Made by a program: the position numbers and the translations under genes. This document shows, piece by piece, positions 1-13,080 of a stretch of 64,000 bases of DNA. This DNA is from Sinohyriopsis cumingii (lineage: Eukaryota; Mollusca; Bivalvia; Unionida; Unionidae). The DNA lies in assembly GCA_028554795.2 (NCBI GenBank), contig CM068828.1, positions 16,562,630 to 16,626,629 of the forward strand. The letters are read 5' to 3'. The notes under the pieces were generated by a model that was not told the DNA's origin, made no database searches, and saw nothing but the letters and a program-made list of their open reading frames with translations. The stretch's first letter is position 1. Each line of letters begins with the position of its first letter.

Positions 1-590
1 AATATACCGATATATGTCACTGGTCTGTATACGAACCAACCATGTATTTAGCGTATTTTACAGGTAGGAGGACCCTACAAGCGTGTCAACATGTGTCTAA
101 TAATGGTATGCCTCAGACGAGCTAAATATGTAGTAATACATAAACCAGGTCGAGTCCATTTAATATGGCCGCAGGTAAGGTAAATATGCATTAATACAAA
201 CAACAGATCGAGTCCATCTGTTGATAGGGAATATATTGATTGTAAACAACCATGAGAAAGAAATTAGGCTAATCATTGCGGACTTCATGGTAGCTGTAAT
301 ATATAGCCCAAAATGGTGAAGCGTCTCCAGTCCAGTCTTTACGTTGAATCCTAATTGTTTAGTTATATATTTGAATATACAACTTGTTCTCTACCCTCTC
401 TTGTTCACAGTATGATATACCTTTCCAAAATTGCCTCTTAGACCAACCTACACTCATTCACAAAAGAAAATACTTTCTAGTGTATCAAATGTCTCTTAAA
501 ACATTATGAACTTAATACGTTAAGTAAAACGGAGGTAAATATCAGATTTGAAGAGAATCCAATCAATACACTCTAAGATTTTCTGACTGC
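1..590. other. Anonymous AT-rich DNA
   Basis: No gene, SINE or tandem array is visible. All reading frames are short and broken, and base composition is ordinary for the AT-rich host part of the window. Confidence 0.6.
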
Positions 591-870
591 AAATTACTAA
601 AGACTTGGAAATATTGCGACTGCATATCACAATAGACTTTGAGATATAGCGATTGCATTTTACAATAGACTGAAATCTTTAGAATATATATTACAATAGA
701 CTTTGAGATATTGTGACTGCATTTTACAATAGACTGAAATATTTAGAATATATATTACAATAGACTTTGAGATATTGTGACTGCATTTTACAATAGACTG
801 AAATATTTCGAATGTATATCACAATAGACTTTGAGATATTACGACTGCATATCAATATATACTTCCTGCA
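590..870. repeat. 62-bp tandem repeat (about 3-4 units)
   Basis: A unit of about 62 bp containing ACAATAGACTTTGAGATATT and a related half-unit recurs near 687, 749 and 811, with more diverged copies upstream. The minus-strand frame through it reads a repetitive peptide, which I regard as a by-product of the repeat. Confidence 0.7.
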
Positions 871-1037
871 TTTTTGTGCAACATGTGGAAACCATTCCCA
901 TAGGTTTGCCCACATCGTGGTTTGTTTTGTCACTAATCACTCTAGGCTTAAGTTTATGACATGCGACAAGTAGCCATTAAGTAAATTGAGTTAAGTCTCG
1001 GAAACATGATAAAGATTGAATGGCAATAGTTCACGGA

Positions 1038-1323
1038 ATAATAATAATAATAATAATAACCATCATCATCATGATCATCATCATCATCTTTTTTTGCGCG
1101 TGCTTTCGCTTAACGCTGTGGACATTGGTATTCCATGTAAAATATCTCTTTCCTTAATGTTGTGGTTTTCAGGTTATTTGTAGTCGTTTTTAAATAATAC
1201 AGCTAACCCCACACAACACTTTATTATTGTATTTAAAAATGTATATGATTTTCTATGGACCAATCCGTCTGAGATAGAGATACTACTACTACTGCTACTA
1301 CAAATAATAATAATAATAGTATC

Positions 1324-1352
<29 letters not shown>
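1038..1352. repeat. Trinucleotide microsatellites (AAT, ATC)
   Basis: Short runs of AAT (1038-1060), ATC/ATG (1060-1090) and TAA (1299-1352) are separated by unique DNA. The poly-Ile peptides they encode on the minus strand are not genes. Confidence 0.8.
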
Positions 1353-1354
<2 letters not shown>

Positions 1355-2273
1355 TTATGTATATTTAATTTACATTGTTTGTTAAGTTTTAAATTCATTC
1401 TGTTCTATGGACAGTTGTATTTTGGAAATGATCTCGTCCTAAATCATTTTTTTATATATACCGGCCTTGAATCATTGATTTTGGTTTTGTAAACAACATC
1501 TTAATCTCCGTCTTAGTCAGGAACATTGGACATTCCCATTAAATGGTGTGTCTATATGTTGATTACCAAGTTTTATATGATACTTTTAGTAACAGACCGT
1601 CTAATTATTACTAAGATTTTAACTTGTAAACATTTGGAACCTTCCAGAATAAAATTTTCCATTAGGTAATATTTTATATTGATATAGAAAATGCTAATTG
1701 TGACCTGAGATCAAGTAGAAAACAATATAATCTTGTTTATGTAGAAATTATTCATTCGTGGTGTAAGATCTGAGCAGAATCAGTTGCACTATTGTTGTGT
1801 CCAATGTTTCATTTGGGCTTGAATTTATTGTTGCACTAGAATTTATTTATTCGAATTATTTAATTCAAGATTTTCTTCTCAGGAAATATGAAACTCTAAA
1901 AAAATAACATTCTTGGGAATAGAGACATGGATTCATGGTGAAATTCAAATAAGTATATATTCTTGAATTGTATTGTGTTTCAACCAAAGGCTGTTTACAG
2001 TCACTAAGACAAATGCTATCACAAGCACATCAACACCTTCAGAGTTGGATATATTTTGGAATACCACTAAAGTTTCTGAAGAAACTTAATAATTAGGACT
2101 TGTATTGGATATTCTAGGATGATTTGGGATTTAATTCGCAATACCGTAAGTTAGTTTAACATTTTTCACATTTTATTCTAGGGAAATAAAATATTTGTTG
2201 AGTTTTATAAAACAGGTTGGCTTTTGCTCTTTTCTATTACTTAGTTTAAGACTTAGTTTAAGACCATAATATC

Positions 2274-2321
<48 letters not shown>

Positions 2322-2980
2322 TTAGTGAGAATGACAACATTATATGCAAAATCTTTGCTGATACCAATAAGGTTTTAAACAAGAATTGCTTGGCATCATC
2401 ATGACGCAATATGCAAAGAAAATTTCACACGTCAGTGATTGCGCAACAGGCAAGCTGGATTATTCAAAGCTTTCGCATTGATAATAACTCGTACACGTCA
2501 TTTTCTAGTCTACTAGCAATATTTATATGACAAGAATGAAAACGTAGAAACGCTCAATCACCAGTAGATGAGCATTGAATGAGCCTGTACTGGGCCATTG
2601 TTGCTTGATTTCTCTGCAACGAATGGTTTTATGCACTTGTATTTACATGTATCGAATGGTTGTATGCACTTGTATTTACCTGTATCGAATGGTTGTATGC
2701 ACTTATTTATGCCTATCAATAACGAAATTAAAAGATTTTTATTGTAAAAGATGTAGCACTGCAAAGTTGTTTTGGCTTAATTATCTGCATATGTAATCAA
2801 ATACTTATGAAAACTCATCGTTGTAATATATCCTACATCTATATCATGATAATAGTAGTAGTAATAGAAAGTCTAGTGGGAGGGAGGGGGACAGGAGACA
2901 CAAGGCCCGGACGTAGGTTTTTACTAGTTATTTTTAGATCTCTTAAATACTCTCGTTGTGTACATAGTTGTCTTTTAAAT
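1353..2980. other. Anonymous DNA with small repeats
   Basis: No recognisable gene. It holds an AAT run at 2274-2320 and a 33-bp minisatellite of three units at about 2620-2705 (core GAATGGTTGTATGCACTTG). The overlapping short reading frames come from these repeats. Confidence 0.6.
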
Positions 2981-3276
2981 CTGGCCTAGTGGTTAGAGCG
3001 TCCGCCTCGGATGCGGGAGGTCGTGGGTTCGATCCCCGGCCGAGTTTAACCAAAGACTTACAAAATGGTACTAACATCTACCTCGCTTGGCGCTTAGCAT
3101 TAAGAGGTTAGTGTTAGGACTGGTCGGCCTGGTGTCAGAATAATGTGACTGGGTGGGACATCATGCTACATGTCTGCGGCATGATGCCCAGTGCTGGACA
3201 TCACTATAAACTGGCACACTGCAGACATCGTACCAATATGACTGAAAAATTGTTAAAGCTACCTTAAAAATCCAAA

Positions 3277-3322
<46 letters not shown>
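2980..3322 (+). mobile_element. SINE family B, copy 1 (tRNA-headed)
   Basis: The head (2981-3046) is tRNA-like, with an A-box-like TAGTGGTTAGAGCG and a B-box-like GGTTCGATCCCC. It is followed by a conserved body (GTTAGTGTTAGGACTGGTCG, GGCATGATGCCCAGTGCT, CACTGCAGACATCGTA) and a tail that runs into (CA)n. The same body occurs at 12.7, 43.8 and 45.2 kb, which defines a family. The tRNA-like fold is part of the SINE and not a free tRNA gene. Confidence 0.85.
3282..3322. repeat. (CA)n microsatellite at a SINE tail
   Basis: An uninterrupted CA run forms the 3' end of the SINE B copy. Confidence 0.85.
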
Positions 3323-3326
<4 letters not shown>

Positions 3327-3522
3327 CTTTATATAGTAAATTACATGTGCTTGTTTTGGCATTAGCTTCATTCCAAATTTCAATATAACCAGAGCCCAGG
3401 GGCCTCAAACTCTCGAAGCGGCCCGGCCTCTCTCAAGTTCTCTAAGTGAACCTGTGTTTCCCAAATTCTCGAGTGGCCCGTTTTTTATTAAACCCTCTAC
3501 GTGGCTAGGTCTATCTTACTCT

Positions 3523-3640
<118 letters not shown>

Positions 3641-3734
3641 CTTTTGCTCAGCCCAAGTTAGTAAGTCGTGTATAAACTAAGGTATTATTAGAAGCCATTG
3701 TTTTATGTCTAAACATTGCCGCAGGCTATAGTTA

Positions 3735-3995
3735 ATCTCTTACACAAGGTTACCGTGACCACGGATAAGACCGGCATCTTGGATGGGAACTGGCTTGAGA
3801 TCGAGCGACTTCCCACCTATATGTTACAGCTTAGTCCTATGATCAGAAGAACCCGCGAGGAAAACGGGTCGTATTCTACATCCGTCCCCACGTGGACAAA
3901 CATCGAGAAGGACAATGTCTGCTAAGTTTGATAGAATCAGGTCATAGTGACACCCAATCGGAATTGTCTACAAAAATCGAGACTGGATGGGAGTT
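3735..3995 (+). repeat. Dispersed repeat, copy 1 (unknown family)
   Basis: This stretch is visibly similar to the reverse complement of about 51,990-52,205. Shared blocks include AAGGTTACCGTGACCA, GCGACTTCCCACCTA, ATCCGTCCCCACG and TCCGCTAAG/TCTGCTAAG. An open frame of 69 codons crosses it, but the two copies do not agree in one frame, so coding is doubtful. The family is not recognised; an old transposon fragment is the simplest reading. Confidence 0.6.
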
Positions 3996-4189
3996 CTATA
4001 ATAATTTAAATATAATATTGGGAGCAGCCCGCCCCAACCATAACACACATGTGACAATGACGGGATAACAAACCCGTCACGCGACAATGAATTAGACATA
4101 AATCACAAAACGTTTGTCAACTCAGCGCGTTCTTATCTTTTCATTGTTTGTCTTTTTGTTTCTTTTTTTTTTTGCAGTTGACTTGAACA

Positions 4190-5090
4190 AAGACTTATTG
4201 AGAGTCGAAAACACGCAGTTCTGTTGAAAACAGACCAATTACTCATTGAGAGTCGAAAGCACATGCGCTATTTGAAAGCCAGACAATGACTCATTGAGAA
4301 TCCAAACCGCACAGGCTAGTTAAAAACTGACCAATGACTCACGGAGAGTCGAAAGCACAAAGGCTAGTTAAAATCTAAGCAAAACGTCACAGAGCCGAAA
4401 ACACATAGGCTAGTTAAAACCTAGTTATGAACTCTTCTTTTTAAGTTTTTCTTATGAAAAAATATCTTAATTTGTGACACACTGGATCGCTTGTTGGATC
4501 CATTGCACTTAAATCGACTGTTATTCGCTACATCCGTTGAGGTAAGGGAGTTTTACGGAACAAAAAGGAGGAGGGGGATGGGGTCGGATCTAAGTTATTT
4601 TACTGTTTTACTTGCTAAGAAGCCTATTTTTATTTGAAAGATAAAAAGATTAAAAGATCAATCGAACATTTCACTTAAAAATACGAAGGTTAAAGGGTCA
4701 ACTGACCATTTTACTTGAAGATACAAATATTAGAGGGTCAATCGAGCATTTCACTTGAATGATAAAAAGGTTAAAGTGTTAATTTACCATTTCACTTGTG
4801 AATAACATCGACTGAAATGGCTCAACAAGAATAAGGCACAGAGGTATTCCAGTTGTCTGAACTCACCGGAAGTAGCTCTGAGCACGCCATGTAGTGATGA
4901 CTCAAGAAATTGAGTGTATCGAGCAATTTTCAAGTTTTCATCAGTTTTAAGTGCAACATATTTCGTGTATCATATTCACATTTTAGAATAACTGGAAAGG
5001 TTCATAGGCATGTTAAATAAATAAATACTGCAGGGCAAATCTGCATGGAAAAACTATTTCTCAGTTAGTTGAGCGATGGACTCGTAATCA
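4190..5090 (+). repeat. Segmental duplication, copy 1
   Basis: It resembles 5670-6795 along its length. It begins with short repeats around GACTCATTGAGAGTCGAAA. Further blocks around GGATCCATT..ACTT and AAATACTGCAGGGCAAATCT recur about 1.4-1.7 kb downstream. Nothing in it reads as a gene. Confidence 0.7.
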
Positions 5091-5280
5091 AAGGTTGGTG
5101 ATTCAATACCCGCCTAGGCTATGCCAGTCGGATGTCTCGGTGTGTCCTTGGGAAAGGCATTTAGCTTCCATTTCCTCGACATGATATTACCAATACTGTA
5201 TCAAGGATACCCTTATAACTCACACAAACAAATAAACATCATCGGTGGTCTTCTGGGTCACCTTTGAGGCAAATATACCG
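5060..5280 (+). mobile_element. SINE family C, copy 1
   Basis: A diverged tRNA-like head (GTTAGTTGAGCGATGGACTC, then GGTGATTCAATACCCGC) is followed by GTGTCCTTGGGAAAGGCATT, a motif common in the core of invertebrate tRNA-SINEs, and an A-rich end. A relative lies at 45.67 kb. Confidence 0.6.
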
Positions 5281-5669
5281 GTGTGTAATAAACTTAGATT
5301 GTCCATAACTTTCACCACTATAATGATATTCGTCAGCTCGCCCCAGGATTGTAGCTGATCACATAGACCAATAAATATGCCCCCATAATGATTTTTATTT
5401 TATGATGGTCGCCACTGTGCACATATATGGGTATACAATGTGGTCTTAGCGAAGTAGGTCAAATCAAGCCTATAAAGTGTCTGGGGCAATTTCACACCTG
5501 TATGACAACGACGACGACGATGATGATGATGACGATGCTTTGAGATGGCAATATACTATTTGTCACACTGCAGTTGGGATTCTTTGATAATGATTATTAT
5601 TGACATTCCGGTTATATGCATTATAATAATGTTTTTCTTCTGTCTTTCATGACTTGCACTTTATGAATA

Positions 5670-6795
5670 GTAATTGATTGAGAGTCAAAAATGTACAGGC
5701 TATTTAAAAACTAGGCAATGACTCATCATGAGTCTAAAGGGCTCATTCTATTTAAAACTAGGCAGTGACTGATTGTGAGTCAAATTGACAATGACTCAAT
5801 GAGAGTGGTAAACGCATAGGCTAGTGAAAAACTAGGCATGCAATCCTCTTTGTTAGTGCATTTTATTATCTTAATCACTGGCACACTTGATCGCTTGCTG
5901 GATCCATTTTACTTGAATCGACTGTTGTTCGCTATATCCGCTAGACGTAGGGGAATTTATGGAACAAAATTTGCGGAGATGCCAGGTCTTGTTTATTTTA
6001 CTGCTGTGCATATTAAGAAGCCCATTTGAATTTGCATTTTTTGCTTCTCTATATATTTAACCCTATACCGTTTTAGTTGAAAGACACAAAGGTTAAAGGG
6101 GCCCCGAGTGGCCGAGTGGTCTAAAGCGCTCACCGTTCCGGATCACTGCCATCTCACCTCTGTCTGCGTGTGTTCGAGTCCAAGGCTCGGCTAGCGTGGG
6201 TAAGTGGGAAAGCCTGCCAGTAGCTTCTCGTGGGTCGGTGGTTCTTCCCTGGGTTTTCCAGGGTTCTTCCTCCACCAGTTATACCGGCCGCCATGTATAG
6301 CCTATCTTGTGCTGAAAAATGGCGTTAAATTCTAGAACAACAACAACAACAACAACAAAGGTTAAAGATTCAATTGACCATATCACTTAATATTGAAAAA
6401 GCTAAAGGGTCAATCGACCACTTCACATAATGATTTAAATGTTAAATTTTCAATTAGCCATTTCGCTTAAATGGTAAATAAGTTAAAGGGTTAATTTCCC
6501 ATATCACTTTTGAATAATATCGACTGAAATGGCTCACAAAGAACAAAGCACAGCGATATTCCTTTTGTCCAAAGTCAACGGAAGTAATTCTCAGTACGCC
6601 ATCTAGTGATCACTCGGGAAATTGAGTATACCGAGTATGTTTCAACATTTTCACCAATATGACATTTTACTATTATAATATTCATATTTCAGATTAAATG
6701 GAAACGTTCATTGGCATGCTAAATAAATAGATACTGCAGGGCAAATCTTTCATGGAAAAACGTACATCTCGGTTGGTTGAGCGACGGACTAGTTT
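5670..6795 (+). repeat. Segmental duplication, copy 2
   Basis: Second copy of the 4190-5090 unit, enlarged by the SINE A copy at 6099-6356. The copies differ at many positions, so the duplication is old. Confidence 0.7.
6099..6356 (+). mobile_element. SINE family A, copy 1, with perfect 11-bp TSD
   Basis: The head resembles a tRNA-Leu/Ser 5' half (GAGTGGCCGAGTGGTCTAAA) with a B box near GTTCGAGTCCA. The body contains CGTGGGTCGGTGG and GGCCGCCATG.ATAGCC, and the tail is (CAA)n. A perfect target-site duplication, AAAGGTTAAAG, flanks it at 6088-6098 and 6357-6367, proving retroposition at this site. Confidence 0.93.
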
Positions 6796-6799
6796 GGAA

Positions 6800-9055
6800 C
6801 CTGCTACCTTTATGTGAACAACGTGAGGTATTTACAGGTGAATCAGTATTTATTACAATATAAATAGATCTTTGGATTTTGGACGTTATACAAAGAGCAT
6901 CCCTTGATGCAGGTTTTCAAGTATGTATGTATATATGCATGTATGCATGCATGCATGCATTATGCATTTATGTATGTATGTATGTATTGAAAGAGTAGAG
7001 TAGATGAATAAAATAATTTTAAAATTCAATTTTATCTTTTATCTATAACGATATTATGGATATTTTGAACCATGCATACATCACAGTTTGTTCCCTACCT
7101 TTTATAGATAAAATTCCTGCTCAATTTTATATTTCATCAGTTAGGCCAGAAAGTTTTCTTCTTTTAGGATTTGCCTTCTGTGGATTCTGTGACCAAAACT
7201 TTCACAATGCAGTCTGGTTTTATTCCTTACTTTGTAAGCGTGTCTGTCAGATCTAGCTTAAGGGCTCTCAGTCGAGAGATCACTAGAGCTGATTGAAATT
7301 TTCCTGTAATCAATAAAATACAGAAGTGTTGAATCATGTAATAATGTTTTACATGTAGTAATATATGATTAAAACTCAGGATTTATTAGCTTCCTTTTTA
7401 TATATAGTTTATATTGATCCATATCTCCATGTCTGTCAAACGATTTCATTGAGATTAAAATGTCTTTTCAGTGAGCTTTTGGATACAGCATATTTTACAC
7501 AGTGAATGAAATGGCAGTTATTTTGTAAAATAAATAACTTAATTTCATTTTTTATGAGGACTAGATATAATATTTACATAATGTGTCAATATTTACTTTT
7601 GTCAACATTTATGACGGTTTTACTAAGATGTCAGTTAATTTCTGAAATGATCTTATCTGTAACTAAGGAAAAAAAGAATAAATATCACTCTTTTTCCAAA
7701 CTATAGTTGGCAATAGGGCAAAGACATGTTTTTCCTTTAAAAGTGCCAACCGCTCAGGTCAATCAGCTCCAGTTTTATTTCAAACTTTATTTGAAGATTT
7801 GTTTTATTAGCTCCCGAAATAATTTAAGAACAGATAGGGGTAAGGCCACTAAATATTTTTATATAATATATACATGCATTTCTCCAAGCTGAACTCAGAC
7901 CAACATTCCAATGACAGTAGGATTCATAGGAGATACGGTGCCATTATAGTACATTAACACACACTACAACGTGTTATCCAGCCTCTTTGGAATGACAGTG
8001 GACAAAAGCCTTCTGGGATCAGGATTCCATTTCCAGGTCAATCAAAGCATAGTTCTTTACCTTATTTCATACTTACCTTACCTGTGAACTTCCGCCACGC
8101 TGCTTTCACAACCACAACAAAAGGCATCTCAGAATAAAGAATGATTACTTCCCCATTATTCCATTGCAAAAATCAGTCCCTGTCATGAATATATCACAAT
8201 GAATGACACAGCCAAACAATACCTCTAAGTTTAGATCGAACTAGTTGCTTCCACCCCAAAATGGAACCATTTTATTGTGGTCTGACCCCAGATATTATTT
8301 CACCGCCATTGCATGACTTATGGAGGGTAATAGGAATCTGGTACTAACCTAAGATCGTGTGTCTGTGTGAAACTTGACTGGCTGTCAGCTAATTAGAAAA
8401 GTTTCATATGGTGGATTTACCGTCGTCGTCAGTTGACTGAGAGGTCTTGGAAATAAATCTCGTTGAGCATAGGTACTAACGTTTTTCTTTGACTCGAAAC
8501 CGCAACGGATGAAAAGAGAATGGGTTCTTCTGTAAGAATTTAAGCTACGTGCGTGATCTTCGAGCGATGACATCGCCCCTAATACTTTGCAGATTTGACT
8601 TACCTCCCCAAAGACAACCCTATATTCCCATATCTGTCCCCAATAACGACCACCATGTACAAAAATCAGACAGATTTATCGGTTTACTGACCACAAATCC
8701 AAAAACCATTGTCCTTCCTTTCAAACCAAATAGAATATGTTGGACGATTTTGGCAATATTACGTATTCAGATAATGCTGGCAGAGATGGGCATAATGTCA
8801 TAATCTTGTTTTCTCTTGGACGAACCTTGAGTCGGTAATTTTGAGATTAATAATATTCCAGTAGTGTCTGTGCATTCTGGTCTTGAAAGGAACAAAGGAT
8901 TAAGGCCGGATTTGGCAGTGATCCTGAATACTAAGTGTCAAATTTATTACATGGGACAAAAATGGTACTAAACATTTCCGCGTTATTTTGCTAAATCAGA
9001 GATCCTAGGATGCCGAATTAGACAGACTGATTAGGTTGAGTCCTCTTAAATTGTT
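6800..9055. other. Anonymous AT-rich DNA
   Basis: No recognised gene or mobile element. A (TATG)n/(CATG)n run lies at 6920-6990. Short open frames here show no family features. Confidence 0.6.
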
Positions 9056-9057
9056 TT

Positions 9058-11215
9058 AGCTATATGTCTGTCTATCTATCTGATCCTTTAGCTGTATGTC
9101 TGTCTACCTACTTAAAGCTGTAGCTAAACATCTGTCTATCTAATGCTTCAGATGTCTATCTATCTAATGCTTTAGCTATACATTTTTCTATCTAATGCTT
9201 TAGCTGTATGTCGGTCTATCTAATGCTTTAGCTATACATTTTTCTATCTAATGCTTTAGCTGTATGTCGGTCTATCTAATGCTTTAGCTATACACCTTTC
9301 TATCTAATGCTTTAGCTGTATGTCGGTCTATCTAATGCTTTAGCTATACATTTTTCTATCTAATGCTTTAGCTATACATCAGTCTAGCTAATGCTTTAGA
9401 TATATGTCTGTCTATCTATCCAATGCTTTAGCTGTATGTCTGTCTATCTATTTAATGCTTTAGCTGTGTCTTTTTATCTAATGTTTTAGCTATACCTCTG
9501 TGTATCTAATGCTATAGCTATTCACATGTCTATCTAATGATTTAGCTATACGTCTGTCTAATGCTTTAGTTGTGTTTCTGTCCATCTCTCTACTGCTTTA
9601 GCTGATTTCTTTTGATCTAATGATTTAGCTGTACATCTGTCTATCTAAAGCTTTAGCTATACATTTGTCTATTTAATGGTTTAGCTATACATCTGTCTAT
9701 CAAATGCTTTAGTTGTATATTTGTCCATCTATCCAATGCTTTAGCTATACATCTGTGTATCTAATACTTTATCTGTACGTCTGTCTATATAATGCTTTAG
9801 CTGCATATCTGTCTATCTAATGATTCAGCTATACATCTCGTCTATCTAATGCTTTAGCTATACATCTGTCTATCTAATGCTTTAGGTATACATGTCTATC
9901 TAATGATTTAATTGTATATATGTCTATCTATCCAATGCTTTAGCTGTACATATGTATATCTATCTAATGCTCTATATGTATGTCTGTCTATCTATCCAAG
10001 GTTTTAGCTGTATGTCTGTCTATCTATATAATGCTTTACCTGTGTCTTTTTATCTAATGCGTTAGATATACATCTGTCTATATAATGCTTTAGCTATACA
10101 CCTGTCTATCTAATGCTTTAGCTGTACGTCTATCTAATGCTTTAGCTATACGTCTATCTAATGTTTTAGTTGTGTATCTGTTTATCTATCTACTGCTTTA
10201 GCCGCATGTCTTTTGATCTAATGATTTAGCTATACATTTGTCTATCAAATGCTTTAGCTATACATCTGTCTATCTAATGCTTTATTTGTATATCTGTATA
10301 TCTATCCAACGCTTTAACTATATATCTGTGCATCTATCTAATGATTTATCGGTATGCCTGTCTATATATAATGCTTTAGCATTAGATCTTTCTATATAAT
10401 ACTTTAGTTGTATGTCTGTCTATCTATCTATCTATCTATCTAATGCTTTAGCTGTATGTCTTTCAATCTATATAAGCTTTATCTGTATGTCTATCTATAT
10501 AATGCTTTAGCCGTCTATCTGTCTATTAATACTTTAGCCATATATTTGTCACTCTATCTACTATTTTAGCCGTTTGTCTGTCTACCTATCTAATGCTTTA
10601 GCTGTATGTCTATATAATGCTTTATTTGTCTGTCTATTTATTCAATGCTTTAGCTGTATGTCTATCTCTCTAATGCTTTAGCCGTATGTCTGTCTAATGA
10701 TTTAGCCGTCTGTCTGTCTGTCTATCAATGCTTTTGCTGTATGTATGTCTAATGCTTTAGTTGTAAACCTGTCTATCTATGTAATGCGTTAGCTGCATGT
10801 CTGTCTATCTAATGCTTTAGTTGTATATCTGTCTATCTATTTAATACTTTAACTGTACGTCTGTCTATCTGATGCTTTAGCTGTATGTCTGTCTATGTAA
10901 TGCGTGAGCTGTATGTCTGTCTATCTATCTATCCAATGCTTTAGCTGTATGTCTATGTATTTAATGCTTTCGCCGTATGTCTGTCTGTCTATCTAATGAT
11001 TTAGCTATACATTTGTCTATTTAATGCTTTAGCTATACATCTGTTTATCTAATGCTTTAGGTATACATGTCTATCTAATGATTTAGCTATACATCTGTTT
11101 GTCTAATGCTTAGCTATACATTTGTCTATCTAATGCTTTAGCTATACATATGTCTATCTAATGCTTCAGCTATACATTTGTCTATCTAATGCTTTAGCTA
11201 TATGTCTATCTATTT
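9058..11215. repeat. 28-bp minisatellite, about 2.2 kb
   Basis: Roughly 75 diverged units built on ATCTAATGCTTTAGCTATAC followed by an internal (TCTG/TCTA) tract. Unit length varies because the internal CTAT/CTGT tetranucleotides expand and contract. There is no coding potential. Confidence 0.9.
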
Positions 11216-11448
11216 AATTGGCGATTTGATGGTTTCACTATATTATGAATGTTAACTCTCTTCATGATGTAAAGAGACAATGTTATGGTGTGCTTGGCAT
11301 CGATAGAACAATTCGCCAGTTAATGTTAAAAATTCCAAGATACTTGAACACATTTGAAACAAATTTCCAAATGTTAAAAGAAAAATCCATAAGATATTCT
11401 GGTTCAGATAGCCACACAGTACTTAAACATACATGTGTTGGTACTGAG

Positions 11449-11712
11449 GGGCCACGAGTAGCCGAGTGGTCTAAAGCGCTCTCCGTTACGGATCACTGCC
11501 ATCTCACAACATGTATGCGTGGGTTCGAGTCTAGGATTCGGCCAATGTGGGTATGTGAGAAACGTTGCCAGTAGTTTCTCGTGAGTCGGTGGTTATTCCC
11601 GGGGTTTTCCCGGGTTCTTCCTCCACTATTAATACTGGCCGCCATGCATAGCCTGCCGTGTGCTGAAAAATGGCGTTAAACCCCACAACAATAACAACAA
11701 CAACAACAATTA
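11449..11712 (+). mobile_element. SINE family A, copy 2
   Basis: Full-length copy: tRNA-like head with AGCCGAGTGGTCTAAAGCGC, body with GGCCGCCATGCATAGCC and AAAATGGCGTTAAAC, and a CAACAA tail. No clear target duplication was found by eye. Confidence 0.88.
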
Positions 11713-12470
11713 TTTGTATTGAAGGTATACTGCTGCAAGGTATTTTGCCGGATTCAACACTTATCCCAAACTCAAATGTGAACACGTGGAAAGAGGAACT
11801 ACGCAAAATCCATTTTGCTACACCTGTACAGTATGACCTGGTATCATATTATTTTAAAGTATGTGCTAATTTTAATATTCATAGTCATATTTTCATAGCA
11901 AATAAACACGTGGACCGGAAAATCTGAAGTAATCATATTTTGATGTTAGAAGTTCGATGGTTTTTATTTGTTTTTGAAGCTTACATTCTTATCACTCATC
12001 AGTAAGGGTTTGCATCTGTGCTTGAAGGGACTAAATACACAGTGATAAGTTTAAAATTAGATGTAAGTAGTCGTGTAAATATTTGTACGAAAAGTCCATA
12101 AGTACAGTATTTTTTTTTTATACGTGCAAGACTAGATAGATTAGCCAGGCAGGGTTCGTACTCGTAATCTTTTCTTTGAACAACTGTCAATATTTGGGCA
12201 GGCAGTTAGTGGACATAACTTTTGTGGAATACCGATAGGAATTCTATATCTCCACTTACGAGAACAGCAATTGTTAACCATATTGCTTCGTTATTAAGCA
12301 CATCTTTATACCGCTGTCCATCTTGTATGCGGGTTTTGTCATGAATCACACTAAAATTTTGTTAAAGTCTCTTATGTAGCCGCGTTTTCGTTAATTTCGC
12401 CTAATTTTGGTTCATGAACACGAAACAACTTAAAATGTAATTTTACTTCATTAAATGCCTTGACATAGTC
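11713..12470. other. Anonymous DNA
   Basis: No gene, SINE or tandem array is visible; reading frames are short. Confidence 0.55.
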
Positions 12471-13010
12471 TTGGGGGAGAGGGCAGAGATCTAAAGCGCT
12501 CTACGTTACTGATTACTGCCATTTCACATCTGTCATCGTAGGTTCGAGTCTCGGGGTCGGCCAATGTGGGTATGAACGAAAGCTTGCCAGTAGCGTCCTG
12601 TGGCTGGGTGGTTGTTCCTGGATTTGTCAGGTTTTTCTTTCACCATTTATACTCTCACACATGTATGGCTAAAACATGGCGTTAAGCCCGCAACAAGAAC
12701 CGTTCCGATGGCCTAGTGATTAGAGCGTCCGCCTCGGATGCGGGAGGTCGCAGTTTGAACCCAGGTCGAGTCATACCAAAGACGCATAAAAATGGTACTC
12801 AAAGCTGACTCACTAGGCGCTCAACATCAAGAGGTTAGTGTTAGGACTGGTCAGCCTGGTGTCAGGATAATGTGACTGGGTGGGGCATCATGATACATGT
12901 CTGCAGCATGATGCCCCAGTGCTAGGCATCACTATAAACTGTCACACTGCAGACATCGTAACGATATGACTGAAACATTGTTAAAACTATGTAAAAAATC
13001 CATATAACAC

Positions 13011-13044
<34 letters not shown>

Positions 13045-13080
13045 CACACGCGAGCGCGCAACAAGAATAACAACAACATT
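12471..13080 (+). mobile_element. SINE family A, copy 3, split by a SINE B
   Basis: A diverged family A copy (CTAAAGCGCTCTACGTTACT near the head, GGCGTTAAGCCC near the end) occupies 12,471-12,699. Its CAA-rich tail resumes at 13,057, after an inserted SINE B. The 5' end of the head is degraded. Confidence 0.85.
12700..13056 (+). mobile_element. SINE family B, copy 2, nested in the SINE A tail
   Basis: tRNA-like head (GCCTAGTGATTAGAGCGTCC), the conserved family body, and a tail ending in (CA)n. An exact 11-bp target duplication, CGCAACAAGAA, flanks it at 12,689-12,699 and 13,057-13,067. The insertion is therefore younger than the host SINE A copy. Confidence 0.92.

Noticed and set aside
2981..3046. 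Functional tRNA genes at 2.98, 12.7 and 43.8 kb
   Set aside because: The tRNA-like parts are followed by a shared SINE body and tail and contain mismatched stems; they are SINE heads.
11245..11574. 109-codon plus-strand ORF
   Set aside because: Its second half is the SINE A copy at 11,449 and its first half has no family features.
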